Source: Paenibacillus luteus (GTDB lineage Bacteria > Bacillota > Bacilli > Paenibacillales > Paenibacillaceae). Taken from it: a stretch of 64,000 bases of DNA. The notes beneath the pieces are model-generated. The model was not told where the DNA came from. It searched no databases and worked only from the letters and a program-made list of their open reading frames with translations. Where the stretch lies: contig NZ_SKCD01000003.1 of the NCBI RefSeq assembly GCF_006542765.1, positions 62,001 to 126,000 on the forward strand, in the 5' to 3' direction. The position numbers and the translations under genes were made by a program. Positions 1 through 8,692 of the stretch are shown here, one piece after another. Positions within the stretch are counted from its first letter, which is position 1. Each line of letters opens with the position of its first letter.

Positions 1-215
1 TTATGCGTAACGAGCAGAATCTTCTTTCTGATAAAGAACAGGCTGTATTGCAATATGTTGCGCGCGGATTCCGGAGTAAAGAAATCGCTAGTCATCTAGG
101 TATTGGAGAGAGGACTGTAAAGGCATATCTGACAAATATTTATAACAAGCTAGGTGTGGATTCCAGATCACAAGCAGTTGCCATAGCCTCTGAGCGCGGT
201 TTTCTTAGAATCTAA
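1..215 (+). CDS. LuxR-family DNA-binding domain, probably the C-terminal end of a NarL/LiaR-type response regulator (5' end outside window)
   Basis: The frame encodes a complete LuxR-type helix-turn-helix of about 65 residues: LSDKEQAVLQYVARGF, then the recognition region RSKEIASHLGIGERTVKAYL and NIYNKLGVDSRSQAVAIA, ending at a TAA at 213-215. An ATG lies at position 3, but no ribosome binding site can be judged and stand-alone proteins this short are unusual. The natural reading is the output domain of a response regulator whose receiver domain lies left of the window. The next gene starts only 24 nt later, so they may be cotranscribed. Target genes and signal cannot be inferred. A stand-alone GerE-like regulator is the alternative. 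Confidence 0.75.
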   Translation, partial: MRNEQNLLSDKEQAVLQYVARGFRSKEIASHLGIGERTVKAYLTNIYNKLGVDSRSQAVAIASERGFLRI

Positions 216-239
216 GATTTGATGGAAGGAGCCAAACCT

Positions 240-623
240 ATGATTGATCAATTGCATACAGGATTTATTCGCATATCAAATGATGTTATCTCGAAAATTG
301 CTGGTAAAGCAGCGATGTCTACACCCCAAATTACAGCAATGTCTGGGGGGATTTCAGAGGGTATAGTGAAGCGTCTGAGTGGAAAATATATCGCCCGAGG
401 AGTATCCGTTCAAGTAGATCAAATGGAGGTTGGCATTGATCTTAAGGTCATTGTTAAATATGGATGTAAGATTCAAGAAGTTTGCCGCATGCTTCAGCAA
501 AATGTACAAAAGGCTGTTGAGAACATGACAGGATTGATGGTTTCAGCAGTAAACGTGAAGGTTGAAGGTGTCGATCTGCATGAAGCAGAAGAACAGAAGC
601 AACGAACGGTAGATCATATGTAA
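240..623 (+). CDS. Asp23/Gls24 family envelope stress protein
   Basis: The 127-residue product has the Asp23/Gls24 (DUF322) pattern: ISNDVISKIAGKAAMSTPQI at the N-terminus, then the GGISEGIVKRLSGKYIARGV segment, VDLKVIVKYG-like strand, and a C-terminal NVQKAVENMTGLMVSAVNVK helix-strand. Family members are cell-envelope-associated or alkaline-shock proteins of Firmicutes with poorly defined biochemistry. I chose the ATG at 240 because GGAAGGAG lies 8 nt upstream; the in-frame ATG at 222 and TTG at 219 precede that Shine-Dalgarno sequence. It follows the LuxR-type gene closely. The C-terminal tail is rich in Glu, Gln and His. Confidence 0.8.
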   Translation: MIDQLHTGFIRISNDVISKIAGKAAMSTPQITAMSGGISEGIVKRLSGKYIARGVSVQVDQMEVGIDLKVIVKYGCKIQEVCRMLQQNVQKAVENMTGLMVSAVNVKVEGVDLHEAEEQKQRTVDHM

Positions 624-699
624 TTTACAACTGAAATGAATAAAGAGGCTGCTCTCCTCCAGCAACAAATTTCTGTATATAAGATACAATGAAAACGTG

Positions 700-737
700 A
701 AAGCTGTAATCACTTTTAAGAAGTGATTAATAGCTTT
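700..737 (+). terminator. Hairpin downstream of the Asp23-like gene, likely terminator
   Basis: AAGCTGTAATCACTT pairs with AAGTGATTAATAGCTT around a TTAAG loop, giving a long stem with one bulge. It is followed by a T-rich stretch (catttgcgtttta). It lies about 80 nt after the stop of the Asp23-like gene. The rest of 624-852 holds only this and the next hairpin. Confidence 0.6.
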
Positions 738-790
738 CATTTGCGTTTTAGACAAGAGATTAGATGAACGATCAAGGACTGTATTGCCCG

Positions 791-830
791 AACGTACATG
801 AGGACATTGCCCTTTTGTACGTTTTTTTTG
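791..830 (+). terminator. Intrinsic terminator upstream of the MMPL gene
   Basis: An 8-bp stem AACGTACA / TGTACGTT (791-798 and 816-823) runs directly into eight T residues. It lies between the Asp23-like gene and the MMPL transporter, so it probably insulates them, or acts as an attenuator in the transporter leader if a promoter lies between the two hairpins. Confidence 0.65.
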
Positions 831-954
831 ATTCTTATATCTTTTAAGATAAATGTATGAAGAAGGAATGATTACAAAGCAGCTAATACTACTAGTATTT
901 CATTTTTCAACATCATGTCATGCACAATCATTAGATTTAGAAAGGAAGAATGTA

Positions 955-3168
955 ATGGCAAAGATATTATATCGACTCGGAGGTTGGGCTGTTAGGAAGA
1001 AAGGAATGGTACTGTTTGGTGGATTAGCCCTAATAGTTATAACTGCAATACTTGTATTAACCATGGGGGTAAAGTTTAGCAGCGATATGTCCATACCAGG
1101 AACACGTTCTGAAATGGCTGCTTCAGTATTGAAAGAGGAGTTTCCATCTTCTGATTCTGTTAAACCGGGCGGAGAGGTATTGCTTATTTTAAAAGCGCCG
1201 GAAGGATTGACACTGGAATCGAAAGGAATAAAAACAATAGTAGATCAAAAATTAAATGAAGTTTCGGCTTATCCTGAGGTAGCATCTGTCGTAAGCCCAA
1301 ATAATAATGGTTCCCTTACAGAGAATAAACAATACGGTTATGCTACAGTTACCTATCGTACACCAGCTGGTGAGGTCAACGACAAGGATAAGGAGAAAAT
1401 CATTAAGGTAGCTGAACAACTGACCGAGTCTGGTGTTCAAACTGAATTATCTGGTACAATCGCATTTTCTGAAATGGAGATTGGAGGTATTGGCGAAGCA
1501 ATCGGAGTAGTGGTAGCCTATCTTGTGCTTGTGGTTACATTTGCTTCTTTTTTAGCAGCAGGAATGCCGATCTTGACAGCAGTTGCGGGACTAGGTTTGG
1601 GTCTCCTAACCATTATGGTAGGAACAAACTTCCTTGATATTCCTTCTGTTTCACTATCACTCGCTGCAATGCTTTCCTTAGCTGTAGGAATAGATTATGC
1701 CCTATTTATTATGACCCGCTTTAGGCAGGAAGTTGGGAAAGGACGTACTGTTCCTGAAGCCATTGCAATCGCTACAGCAACTGCAGGAAGTGCAGTCGTA
1801 TTTGCTGGCTTAACCGTTGTTATAGCGCTTGTCGGACTTGCGATAGCAAAAGTACCTTTCTTGACAATGATGGGTATTGCCTCGGCACTTTGCGTCATCA
1901 TCGCTATTGTTGTAGCCGTCATCATAGTACCAGCCGTTCTGGGCTTTGTCGGACATCGGATAGCACCATCAAAACAAAAAGTTTCTAAGACTAAGTTTAA
2001 AGCCAAAAATCGTTGGGGTAAACTCGTAGTTAAACGTCCGGTTCCAATTGCACTTGCAGGAATTGCATTGTTAGCTGTAATTTCCATCCCATTCTTTCAT
2101 ATGGAACTTGGGCTTCCTGATAACGGATCAAAATCACAAGAAACGATTGAACGTCAAGCGTATGATCTGTTAAAAGAGGCGTACGGTCCTGGCTATCATG
2201 CGCCGCTTGTAATTGTAGCGCAAGCACAAGGTGAAGCAGACCCACAAGAATCTATCAACAAAGCAGTTGAATCTATTAAGGATTTGCCTCAAATTGAAAG
2301 CATGTCACCAGCGTACCCAAGTCCTGGCGGACAAGCGGCAATGATTACAATTACACCCAAGACCGGACCTAATGATACGGAGACAAAGGAACTAGTCAAT
2401 CAGATTAGAACACAAGCAGAGACGATTCAAGATCAAATGGGCGTCACCTTAATGGTAACTGGAGCGACCGCCGTTAATATTGACATATCTCAAATGTTGA
2501 ATAAAGCTTTGCCCAAGTTTGCGCTTGTTATCGTAGGACTCGCTATTGTATTATTGACCATCGTATTCCGCTCTTTGTTGATTCCGATTAAAGCTGTTGC
2601 AGGTTTTTTACTATCGTTAGCAGCTACACTTGGTTTTGTCGTATTCGTTCTGCAAGATGGTCATTTACTTGGATTATTTGGAATTCCAGAAGCAGGTCCT
2701 GTATTGAATTTCTTGCCCGTCATCGTCGTTGGGATACTATTTGGTTTAGCGATGGATTACGAAGTGTTCTTAGTGAGCCGCATGCGCGAGGAATTCTCGC
2801 ATACGGGAGATGCTCGTCAATCGGTTTTGGCAGGAATGGGACATAGTGGTTCAGTCGTAACCGCCGCTGGATTGATTATGGTTGCTGTATTCGCAGGCTT
2901 CATTTTTGCCCACGATCCCATTATTAAATCTATGGGATTGGCTTTGACATTCGGTGTGCTCTTCGATGCTTTTATCGTACGCTTGGCCATTGTTCCAGCA
3001 ATTATGACGCTTATGGGGAAATCTGCATGGTATTTACCCAAATGGCTAGATCGAATTCTTCCAAATATTGATATAGAAGGTGAGTCTATATCAAAGCTGT
3101 TAGAAGCAAAGCATCAGGATAATCTTCCTAATCAGGAACTTGAGAATAAAAAAAGTCTCATCGTTTAG
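955..3168 (+). CDS. MMPL-family (RND superfamily) membrane transporter
   Basis: The 737-residue protein has the full two-repeat MMPL layout: one N-terminal transmembrane (TM) helix, an extracytoplasmic loop, a five-helix bundle containing the hallmark GIDYALFIMTRFRQE, a second loop, and a second bundle with AMDYEVFLVSRMREEF. MMPL proteins are proton-driven exporters of lipids, surfactants or toxic small molecules; bacillar homologues (YdfJ type) are often induced by two-component systems. I chose ATG 955 because AAAGGAAGAA precedes it and the product then begins MAKILYRLGGWAVRKKG, as in family members; the frame is open back to 853. It stands alone between terminators and IS debris. Substrate unknown. 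Confidence 0.88.
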   Translation: MAKILYRLGGWAVRKKGMVLFGGLALIVITAILVLTMGVKFSSDMSIPGTRSEMAASVLKEEFPSSDSVKPGGEVLLILKAPEGLTLESKGIKTIVDQKLNEVSAYPEVASVVSPNNNGSLTENKQYGYATVTYRTPAGEVNDKDKEKIIKVAEQLTESGVQTELSGTIAFSEMEIGGIGEAIGVVVAYLVLVVTFASFLAAGMPILTAVAGLGLGLLTIMVGTNFLDIPSVSLSLAAMLSLAVGIDYALFIMTRFRQEVGKGRTVPEAIAIATATAGSAVVFAGLTVVIALVGLAIAKVPFLTMMGIASALCVIIAIVVAVIIVPAVLGFVGHRIAPSKQKVSKTKFKAKNRWGKLVVKRPVPIALAGIALLAVISIPFFHMELGLPDNGSKSQETIERQAYDLLKEAYGPGYHAPLVIVAQAQGEADPQESINKAVESIKDLPQIESMSPAYPSPGGQAAMITITPKTGPNDTETKELVNQIRTQAETIQDQMGVTLMVTGATAVNIDISQMLNKALPKFALVIVGLAIVLLTIVFRSLLIPIKAVAGFLLSLAATLGFVVFVLQDGHLLGLFGIPEAGPVLNFLPVIVVGILFGLAMDYEVFLVSRMREEFSHTGDARQSVLAGMGHSGSVVTAAGLIMVAVFAGFIFAHDPIIKSMGLALTFGVLFDAFIVRLAIVPAIMTLMGKSAWYLPKWLDRILPNIDIEGESISKLLEAKHQDNLPNQELENKKSLIV

Positions 3169-3414
3169 CAGCATAAGGGTAAGTTGCAAATAGTCATTAT
3201 TCAAAACAACATTAGAGTTTTGACAGGTCTTATAAAGGGGCTGCCCAATCGCATATGCGAGGGTTGCCCTTTTGTACTTTTTTTGGGGAGAAGAGAACGA
3301 TATCATCGCGTGGCATGGATTAGTCGAAATTAATAAACTGAATCGGCTACAGTAAGTTGGACAGATAAATTGAGGGCAGTAGAATGAGTAAAACAGACAA
3401 GGAGTGAAACTACA

Positions 3415-3660
3415 ATGTCGTAAGGAAGGCGTACGTTTACAGCTGAATCTAAGAGTCAGATGGTTCAACTTTACGAGGGCGGTAAAGCACGAGGCGACGT
3501 AGTTCGGGAATACGACTTAACAGCATCTGCTCTTGACTGCTGGATTCAACAAAGCGAGCAGTCAGGCTCATTTTTCGAGAAAGTCAGAAGATAAAGAACT
3601 CCTAGCTTTACGTAAGGAAAACCAGCGATTGAAGATGGAGAACGATATTTTAAAGCAAGC
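3415..3660 (+). pseudogene. IS3-family transposase OrfA, broken
   Basis: The conceptual protein begins Met-Ser then a TAA stop, continues GRRTFTAESKSQMVQLYEGG and VVREYDLTASALD, then needs a one-base frame change near 3585 to reach KELLALRKENQRLKMEND and ILKQA. These are the helix-turn-helix and leucine-zipper parts of IS3-group OrfA. A premature stop, a frameshift and loss of the 3' end and of orfB show it is dead. A GGAG ribosome binding site remains before the ATG. Confidence 0.8.
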
Positions 3661-3979
3661 CGAGCGCCTGTGCCACGACGCGTGAACGAAACAAATGGCT
3701 GTAACGCTGTTTAGGGCCAACAAAATCATACGCCCAACCAAAGCCGAGTTTACAATTTACGCAGTACATGCGGATGCTCGGTACGCACAAGTAGGCTTTC
3801 TTATCAAATACAGCAAGATGCCGGATCTTACGCATGTCATTGTATCCTTTGCGAATGACCGCTTGATCCGACTTGAAGCAGGGACATTCTTGCTTATGAC
3901 CGACAGGTATAGCTTCCATATGAAGCTCATCCCTACCGGTGAACAGGATTTGGCTGATCGTAAGTTCTGGTAAAGCCAT
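3661..3979 (-). pseudogene. ISL3-family transposase N-terminal fragment
   Basis: The fragment begins MALPELTISQILFTG and carries the N-terminal zinc-binding region of ISL3 transposases (HKQECPCFKSDQAVI, then YLCVPSIRMYCVNCKLGF), ending at LFRSRVVAQALG where it meets the IS3 remnant. About three quarters of a normal ISL3 transposase, including the whole catalytic domain, is missing. One expected zinc ligand appears to be Phe (CPCF rather than CPxC). Confidence 0.75.
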
Positions 3980-4155
3980 ATTAAGAGTATGGTAATTTGG
4001 TGCAAAACAAGAATTTTAACTTAACATTATTATTATTGGCAAAAAGGACAACCAAATGAAAAAGGGGCCTTTCAAACTAGGTTTATGATTATTTTGAAGA
4101 GCTGACCGGGAAGCTAATGAAGAAGCCGGTGAAGAGGTTAATCCTTTTCCAAAGG

Positions 4156-4205
4156 CAAATAGGGAGTCTTTAGACGAGTTAATCCGTCTGAAGACTCCCT
4201 ATTTG
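4156..4205. terminator. Strong bidirectional hairpin terminator downstream of larC1
   Basis: A 21-bp inverted repeat (caaatagggagtctttagac paired with the same sequence reversed, one mismatch) encloses an 8-nt loop. On the minus strand it lies 41 nt past the larC1 stop; on the plus strand it is followed by tttgtttc. It closes the lar operon and separates it from IS debris. Confidence 0.75.
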
Positions 4206-4246
4206 TTTGTTTCATTAATGTTTGCTTTAGGATTGAAGTGCGTAAT

Positions 4247-5113
4247 TTACTTGAATTCGGAATCATGGTGATGATCCTGGGGGTGGGAATGAGACTCAGA
4301 ATGAGAATGAGAATGGCTGTGTTCATGATGATTATGGTTTTCATGAGAATGTTGATGTGAATGAGGAGTGGCTGCGAAAGAGGGTTCCCAGATCCCGACA
4401 ATGACACGCAGAACATTAGGCCGTTCTGACAAGTCTCTAGTACCTGCGCCATAACCAATGGACGTAACCGTCATGCTAGGAAGCGATACATGGAACTCAT
4501 CCACGAGTGCACTGACGATGCCAGCTCCCGTTGGTGTCGTGAGCTCCTTCTGAATCGGTAAGGATGCCAGTGGTATGCCCTTCAATATCTCTAGTGTCGC
4601 AGGGGCGGGAATGGGATAAATGCCATGTGCGCAGACAACAGTCCCATAGCCAAGAGGTATGGGGGAGCACCAAATAGAGTCTATCTGGAGCGACTCCAGT
4701 GCTAATGCGACACCAACTGTATCTACAATGGAATCGACGGCGCCTACTTCGTGGAAATGGACCTTTTCTAAGGGAAGGCCGTGAATTTTCCCTTCTGCAA
4801 TTGCGATTCGTTCAAATATGGCCAGACTTCTGGCTGTGACACGTTCAGGAAGGCTGGCATCACGAATCATCTGTATGATGTCGCTGTAATGCGTATGATG
4901 TGCAGGTGGAGAATCGGGATCAACCTGGACATCGGCTTTGATGGAGGAGATTCCCTTTTTGTTGACGCGATTCCATGATAGCGAGAAAGGTGAGACGGAA
5001 AGCTTTGCAAGTTCAGTCTCAATGTAATTGGAATCGGCGCCCGCGTCGACAAGAGCTCCTAGCGTCATATCACCGCTAATCCCAGATATGCAGTCTAAAT
5101 AAATGATTTTCAT
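4247..5113 (-). CDS. larC1: Nickel-pincer cofactor biosynthesis protein LarC, N-terminal part (LarC1)
   Basis: The 288-residue product opens MKIIYLDCISGISGDMTLGA, the signature of the LarC/Ni_insertion family, and continues with HFHEVGAVDSIVDTVG and TPTGAGIVSALVDEF. LarC is the CTP-dependent cyclometallase that inserts nickel into the pyridinium bis-thiocarboxylate precursor. This protein ends in a His-rich tail (16 His in the last roughly 40 residues) and lacks the usual C-terminal domain. That domain is encoded separately at 12476-12982 on the other strand. Start ATG 5113 has an AAGGGAG site; 35 further in-frame residues upstream lack family similarity. It sits 4 nt after larB. Confidence 0.9.
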   Translation of the reverse strand: MKIIYLDCISGISGDMTLGALVDAGADSNYIETELAKLSVSPFSLSWNRVNKKGISSIKADVQVDPDSPPAHHTHYSDIIQMIRDASLPERVTARSLAIFERIAIAEGKIHGLPLEKVHFHEVGAVDSIVDTVGVALALESLQIDSIWCSPIPLGYGTVVCAHGIYPIPAPATLEILKGIPLASLPIQKELTTPTGAGIVSALVDEFHVSLPSMTVTSIGYGAGTRDLSERPNVLRVIVGIWEPSFAATPHSHQHSHENHNHHEHSHSHSHSESHSHPQDHHHDSEFK

Positions 5114-5117
5114 GAGG

Positions 5118-5816
5118 TTAGTTCTCCCTTCGTATCTGCTTGTGAATGGATGCGGCGGCGTAAGCTGCGCCAAATCCGTTATCGATATTGACGACTGTGA
5201 CGCCAGGGGCGCAGCCATTCAACATTGCTCCCATCGCAATCAACCCGTTCAGGCCGGTGCCGTAGCCCACGCTTGTAGGGACAGCGATCAATGGCTTTGC
5301 CACCAATCCGCCCAGGACACTTGGCAGCGCACCTTCCATGCCGGCAATGGCGATAACGACATCGGCATCCTGAATCACATGTAGTCGGGCGAAGAGGCGG
5401 TGTATGCCTGCGACACCAACATCGGTGATTCTCTCCACGCGGCTGCCCATCATTTCAAGTGTAATAGCTGCTTCTTCGGCTACGCGCAGATCTGAGGTGC
5501 CTGCGCAGACGACTGCAATATAACCGTCGCGACCCGCAGGTGGTACATCGCCAAACCCACTTAGCACATGAGCCTCCACATGGTGAATAAGTCCCGGCAC
5601 GCGGGAGGTCACAAGCTCTGCTTTCTCAGAGTCTACCCGAGTAATTAGCAGTCTTGAGGTATGTTCCCTCATCATTTCGGCAATTCCAATTAGTTGTTCG
5701 GCAGATTTGTTCTCTCCGTAAATAACTTCAGGAAATCCTAGGCGCCGTTCTCTATCGATATCTAAGTTGGCATACTTCGCAACCAGAACGTCTTCGAGAC
5801 TTTTGTCAGCCATCAT
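5118..5816 (-). CDS. larB: LarB, pyridinium-3,5-biscarboxylic acid mononucleotide synthase
   Basis: The product has the AIR-carboxylase-like LarB fold: an N-terminal helical part with LDIDRERRLGFPEVIYGENK, then VVCAGTSDLRVAEEAA, DVGVAGIHRLFARLHVIQDA, IAGMEGALPSVLGGLVAKP and C-terminal VVNIDNGFGAAYAAA. LarB carboxylates nicotinic acid adenine dinucleotide and hydrolyses the phosphoanhydride, the first step of NPN cofactor synthesis. At 232 residues it is near normal length. Its ATG overlaps the larE stop by 4 nt; the second ATG (5813) has slightly better spacing from the GAGGA site. It is the middle gene of larE-larB-larC1. Confidence 0.92.
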   Translation of the reverse strand: MMADKSLEDVLVAKYANLDIDRERRLGFPEVIYGENKSAEQLIGIAEMMREHTSRLLITRVDSEKAELVTSRVPGLIHHVEAHVLSGFGDVPPAGRDGYIAVVCAGTSDLRVAEEAAITLEMMGSRVERITDVGVAGIHRLFARLHVIQDADVVIAIAGMEGALPSVLGGLVAKPLIAVPTSVGYGTGLNGLIAMGAMLNGCAPGVTVVNIDNGFGAAYAAASIHKQIRREN

Positions 5817-6652
5817 GTTTTCCTCAAGGAGAGGGGGAGGGTTTCATTCATGCTCCCAGTCCGATAGCCTTGCAGGTCTAAGGTTACGTACTTGAATCCA
5901 TAACTGCGCAAAGCAGCGGTGATTGAATCATGATGGTCTATGGCTTTTATCATGTCCTGTGGCATCAATTCAAGGCGGGCAATCTCCCCGTGATGCCTGA
6001 CCCTTACTTGGTAGAAGCCGAGATCGAGCAAGTATTGCTCCGACTTGTCTAACTGGTTAATCATTTCGAGTTCGATTGGAGTACCGTATGGAATTCGTGA
6101 TGATAGACAGGCGAAGGAGGGCTTGTTCCATGTAGGTAAATCCAACTCTTTGGACAAGGTGCGAATGTCGTTTTTTGTCATGCCGGCTTCTACAAGCAGG
6201 CTGCGGACCCCTTCTTCTGATTTGGCCGCTAAGCCCGGTCGGTAGTCACCGAGATCGTCTATGTTGGTACCGTCAAGAATATAAGGCAGAGCATGCTCCG
6301 CAGCAAGTCGCCTCAGGTGTGCGTATAAGCCTTTTTTACAATGGTAGCAGCGGTCGGGTGCGTTGGCCACAAACTGTTCGTTATCGAGTTCGGAGATTTC
6401 AGTCAACAGATGGGGAACGTTCATATCGGAAGCTAATTTCACGGCAGCGTCGAATTCACGGCTCGGGAAAGTTTCGGAAGCAGCTGTAACGGCGGTCGCG
6501 TGGACGCCTAGCTCTTGCTGAGCCCGTCTTAATAAAAAAGTGCTATCAACGCCCCCAGAGAAGGCGATCAAAGCACTGCCAAGAGAACGAAGCAATGAGC
6601 CGAGTGCGGCGTCTTTTTCCGCTAAAGATAACGTTGCAATGTGGTTAGTCAT
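5813..6652 (-). CDS. larE: LarE, ATP-dependent sacrificial sulfur transferase
   Basis: This 279-residue PP-loop ATPase has the AFSGGVDSTF motif (residues 32-37 for SGGVDS), RCYHCKKGLY near 101-110 and SFACLSSRIPYG near 179-190. LarE adenylates the carboxylates of the LarB product and converts them to thiocarboxylates; in Lactobacillus plantarum the sulfur comes from the enzyme's own cysteine, which probably corresponds to Cys182 here. I chose ATG 6652 because GGGAGGA lies just upstream; an in-frame ATG at 6670 precedes that site. It is the first gene of the leftward lar operon, overlapping larB by 4 nt. Confidence 0.92.
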   Translation of the reverse strand: MTNHIATLSLAEKDAALGSLLRSLGSALIAFSGGVDSTFLLRRAQQELGVHATAVTAASETFPSREFDAAVKLASDMNVPHLLTEISELDNEQFVANAPDRCYHCKKGLYAHLRRLAAEHALPYILDGTNIDDLGDYRPGLAAKSEEGVRSLLVEAGMTKNDIRTLSKELDLPTWNKPSFACLSSRIPYGTPIELEMINQLDKSEQYLLDLGFYQVRVRHHGEIARLELMPQDMIKAIDHHDSITAALRSYGFKYVTLDLQGYRTGSMNETLPLSLRKT

Positions 6653-6769
6653 AACAATCCTCCCAGTCATAACACGAATGTGTAAGTGAAATTTTAATGA
6701 ATAAACTAATGAATAAATTTATGAATTAATGATGAATCGCTTAGGCAGTACATCATCCGACTTACTCAG

Positions 6770-6798
6770 AGTATAAGTTATACCTTGTTATATGTAAA
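6770..6798 (-). promoter_or_regulatory. Sigma-A promoter of larE-larB-larC1
   Basis: Read leftward, TTTACA (6798-6793), a 17-bp spacer and TATACT (6775-6770) form a good sigma-A promoter about 110 nt upstream of larE. The -35 region overlaps the sequence TTGTTATATGTA, which recurs at the ROK gene promoter. Confidence 0.6.
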
Positions 6799-6814
6799 TA
6801 ACTTATTAAATAAG
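6785..6814. promoter_or_regulatory. Candidate ROK-repressor operator between the divergent lar operons
   Basis: TTGTTATATGTA at 6785-6796 is repeated exactly at 14297-14308 in front of the ROK gene. Here it forms an interrupted inverted repeat GTTAT-N6-ATAAC, followed by CTTATT-A-AATAAG (6802-6814). The position between larE and the HAD operon, over the lar -35 element, suits a repressor acting on both directions. Inferred; no binding evidence. I see no clear plus-strand promoter in 6653-6911. Confidence 0.4.
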
Positions 6815-6911
6815 AAAAGTCTTTTATTCTTCCTTCTATGCTGTTAGTATATGCGTATGAAAGCATCATATTAATTATAAATCTTATTCATTAAGAAAAG
6901 GTGGAATTTAC

Positions 6912-7694
6912 ATGGCGGAAATTAAAGCAGTAGTATTCGATTTCGATGGAACTGTATCCACTCTTCGTGCGGGTTGGGAAGAGATCATGCGACCTTTCAT
7001 GTTTGAGTCCATTGTTGGTGATAGCAAGCTGAGTGAAGAACAAGTAGAGGCATTGGTTCGGGAGATCGATGAGTATATTGATCAGTCGACAGGCATTCAA
7101 ACGGTTTATCAGATGCGCTGGCTTACAGCTACGGTTAAGGAAAAGGGGTGGAATAACCGTAGCTTGGACGAGTGGGAATATAAAGCGATCTATAACGAAC
7201 GATTGCTGGAGCGAGTTGAACATCGGATTAAACATCTAAGCGAAGGGAATTTAAATGCGGAAAACTATCTGATCAAAGGGGCTGTCGCTTTTATTCAGGA
7301 GCTGCACACTCGTGATATTAAAATGTATGTGGCGAGCGGAACGGATCATCCCGATGTCGTTCGTGAAGCTAAGGTGCTTGGCATCGCTCCTTATATAACC
7401 GAGATAGTCGGCGCTCCAGTAGGAAAGGCAGAGTGCTCTAAGGAGAAGGTACTGCAGGAGCTTATTCGGGAAAAAGGATTCTCGGGTCAGGAATTGGCGG
7501 TAATCGGTGACGGCAAGGTAGAGATTACCCTTGGAAAAGAAGCGGGAGGCATCTCACTAGGACTGGCGAGTGACGAGGAAAGAAGAGAGGGGCTGAACAC
7601 GGTGAAACAGAAGCGGCTAGAAGCGGCTGGAGCCGATTGGATCTCAGGAGATTTCACTAATCGGGACGAATGGCTTGCGCAATTGGGACTATGA
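6912..7694 (+). CDS. HAD-superfamily phosphatase
   Basis: The 260-residue protein starts with HAD motif I VVFDFDGTVSTL (nucleophile Asp plus Asp two on), has motif II-like YVASGTDHPD, and motif IV as VIGDGKVEITLGKEAGG. The long helical cap between motifs I and II places it with phosphoglycolate-phosphatase/beta-phosphoglucomutase-like type I HADs. It is the first gene of a six-gene operon; the next gene starts 2 nt after its stop. Neighbouring kinase and SIS isomerase genes suggest it dephosphorylates a sugar phosphate. The specific substrate is not evident. An AAAGGTGG site precedes the ATG. Confidence 0.82.
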   Translation: MAEIKAVVFDFDGTVSTLRAGWEEIMRPFMFESIVGDSKLSEEQVEALVREIDEYIDQSTGIQTVYQMRWLTATVKEKGWNNRSLDEWEYKAIYNERLLERVEHRIKHLSEGNLNAENYLIKGAVAFIQELHTRDIKMYVASGTDHPDVVREAKVLGIAPYITEIVGAPVGKAECSKEKVLQELIREKGFSGQELAVIGDGKVEITLGKEAGGISLGLASDEERREGLNTVKQKRLEAAGADWISGDFTNRDEWLAQLGL

Positions 7695-7696
7695 CC

Positions 7697-8671
7697 ATGT
7701 CTTCCTATTACAAACGTTATCGCAATCATGGCTGCCGTGTGATGGATGATCTGCAATACAAGGGGTATCGCAGCATTCTATTGGAAAATGACTTGATACA
7801 AATTATATTGTTGTTGGATAGAGGTGGAGAACCCGTCCGTTGGCTTCATAAGCCAACGGATACTGATTTTATCTGGCACACAAGAATGGGACTGCTTCCA
7901 CAGCACGCCCTTTATCCCGACTATCAAATGACTTACATGGGTGGTTGGCAGGAGATGCTTCCGGAAGTGAGCCAGACACATGTCTATCGAGGTGCAATGG
8001 TACACAGGGGGGAATCTGCCATTACACCGTGGGATTACGAGTTGATTCGGGAGGATGAGGAGGAAATTCGGGTACGTCTGAGCAATCGTCTCCGTTCTTT
8101 ACCCCTTAAGGTGGAAAAAACATTCATTCTGAGGCGTGGTGAAACAATCGTACGTTTGGAAGAAACGGTGATTAACGAGTCGCCGAAACCGTTGGAATTC
8201 AATTGGGGGCATCATCTGGCTTTTGGCGCACCTTTCCTCAATGAGCATTCGACGGTTGAGTTCGAGCACGGTTCAACGGTAGTCAATATGGAGACGGGTG
8301 AGAGAAGCGAGTGGCCGAGAATGCCCGGGCATTATGGCAACATTGATCTCTCTTTCTTGGCAGCACCTGGAACCTCAAGACCGCTGCTTGCGGTTGAATG
8401 CACAACGGGAAACTATCGCCTGAACGGTAGCTCGGAGGGATTAGCGCTATCCGTTAGCTGGGATGCGGCGATATGGCCATACACCTGGTATTGGCAGAAC
8501 TTTGCGGCCGACTCCGACGCTCCTTTCTTCGGATGCGAGTATAATATTGGGCTGGAACCGTTCAATGTACCCCAGAAGTGGACTTTGGCTGAAGCGGCCG
8601 CCCGAGGAGCGGCCTTGAGGCTTGATCCCTACGGAAGCTTATCTGCTTGGCTAACGATTGAAGTCATTTGA
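7697..8671 (+). CDS. Aldose 1-epimerase-like (galactose-mutarotase fold) protein, DUF4432-like
   Basis: The 324-residue product looks like a mutarotase-type beta-supersandwich protein: ILLLDRGGEPVRWLHKPTD, PEVSQTHVYRGAMVHRGESA, NWGHHLAFGAPFL (a His-His pair where mutarotases keep a catalytic His) and GCEYNIGLEPF near the end. Such proteins interconvert sugar anomers or bind carbohydrates in the cytoplasm. The start is uncertain because the gene follows the HAD stop by 2 nt with a weak ribosome site; ATG 7697 is chosen, 7742 is possible. Translation is probably coupled to the HAD gene. Placement supports a sugar pathway. No signal peptide. Confidence 0.72.
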   Translation: MSSYYKRYRNHGCRVMDDLQYKGYRSILLENDLIQIILLLDRGGEPVRWLHKPTDTDFIWHTRMGLLPQHALYPDYQMTYMGGWQEMLPEVSQTHVYRGAMVHRGESAITPWDYELIREDEEEIRVRLSNRLRSLPLKVEKTFILRRGETIVRLEETVINESPKPLEFNWGHHLAFGAPFLNEHSTVEFEHGSTVVNMETGERSEWPRMPGHYGNIDLSFLAAPGTSRPLLAVECTTGNYRLNGSSEGLALSVSWDAAIWPYTWYWQNFAADSDAPFFGCEYNIGLEPFNVPQKWTLAEAAARGAALRLDPYGSLSAWLTIEVI

Positions 8672-8692
8672 AATGATGGAAGGTGTAGGATA

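Larger units (their letters stand above)
3355..3979. mobile_element. Nested remnants of an IS3-family and an ISL3-family insertion sequence
   Basis: A decayed IS3-type orfA on the plus strand (3415-3660) is joined at about 3660 to the N-terminal part of an ISL3-type transposase on the minus strand. The IS3 reading ends at the conserved DILKQA, and the ISL3 reading runs backward from RVVAQALG, so the breakpoint is sharp. No intact terminal repeats or target duplications are evident. The flanks 3169-3354 and 3980-4155 hold no gene I recognise; 3264-3275 carries a 12-bp palindrome (tcgcatatgcga). Confidence 0.75.

Noticed and set aside
3695-3973. A 92-codon open frame on the plus strand
   Set aside because: It is the antisense of the ISL3 transposase fragment, which has recognisable zinc-region motifs on the minus strand.
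4060-4140. A short frame reading YDYFEELTGKLMKKPVKRL beside the IS remnants
   Set aside because: Too short and unlike any protein I recognise; may be a scrap of another decayed gene.
5103-5384. A 93-codon plus-strand frame over larB/larC1
   Set aside because: It is antisense to two well-supported lar genes and shows no independent start signal.
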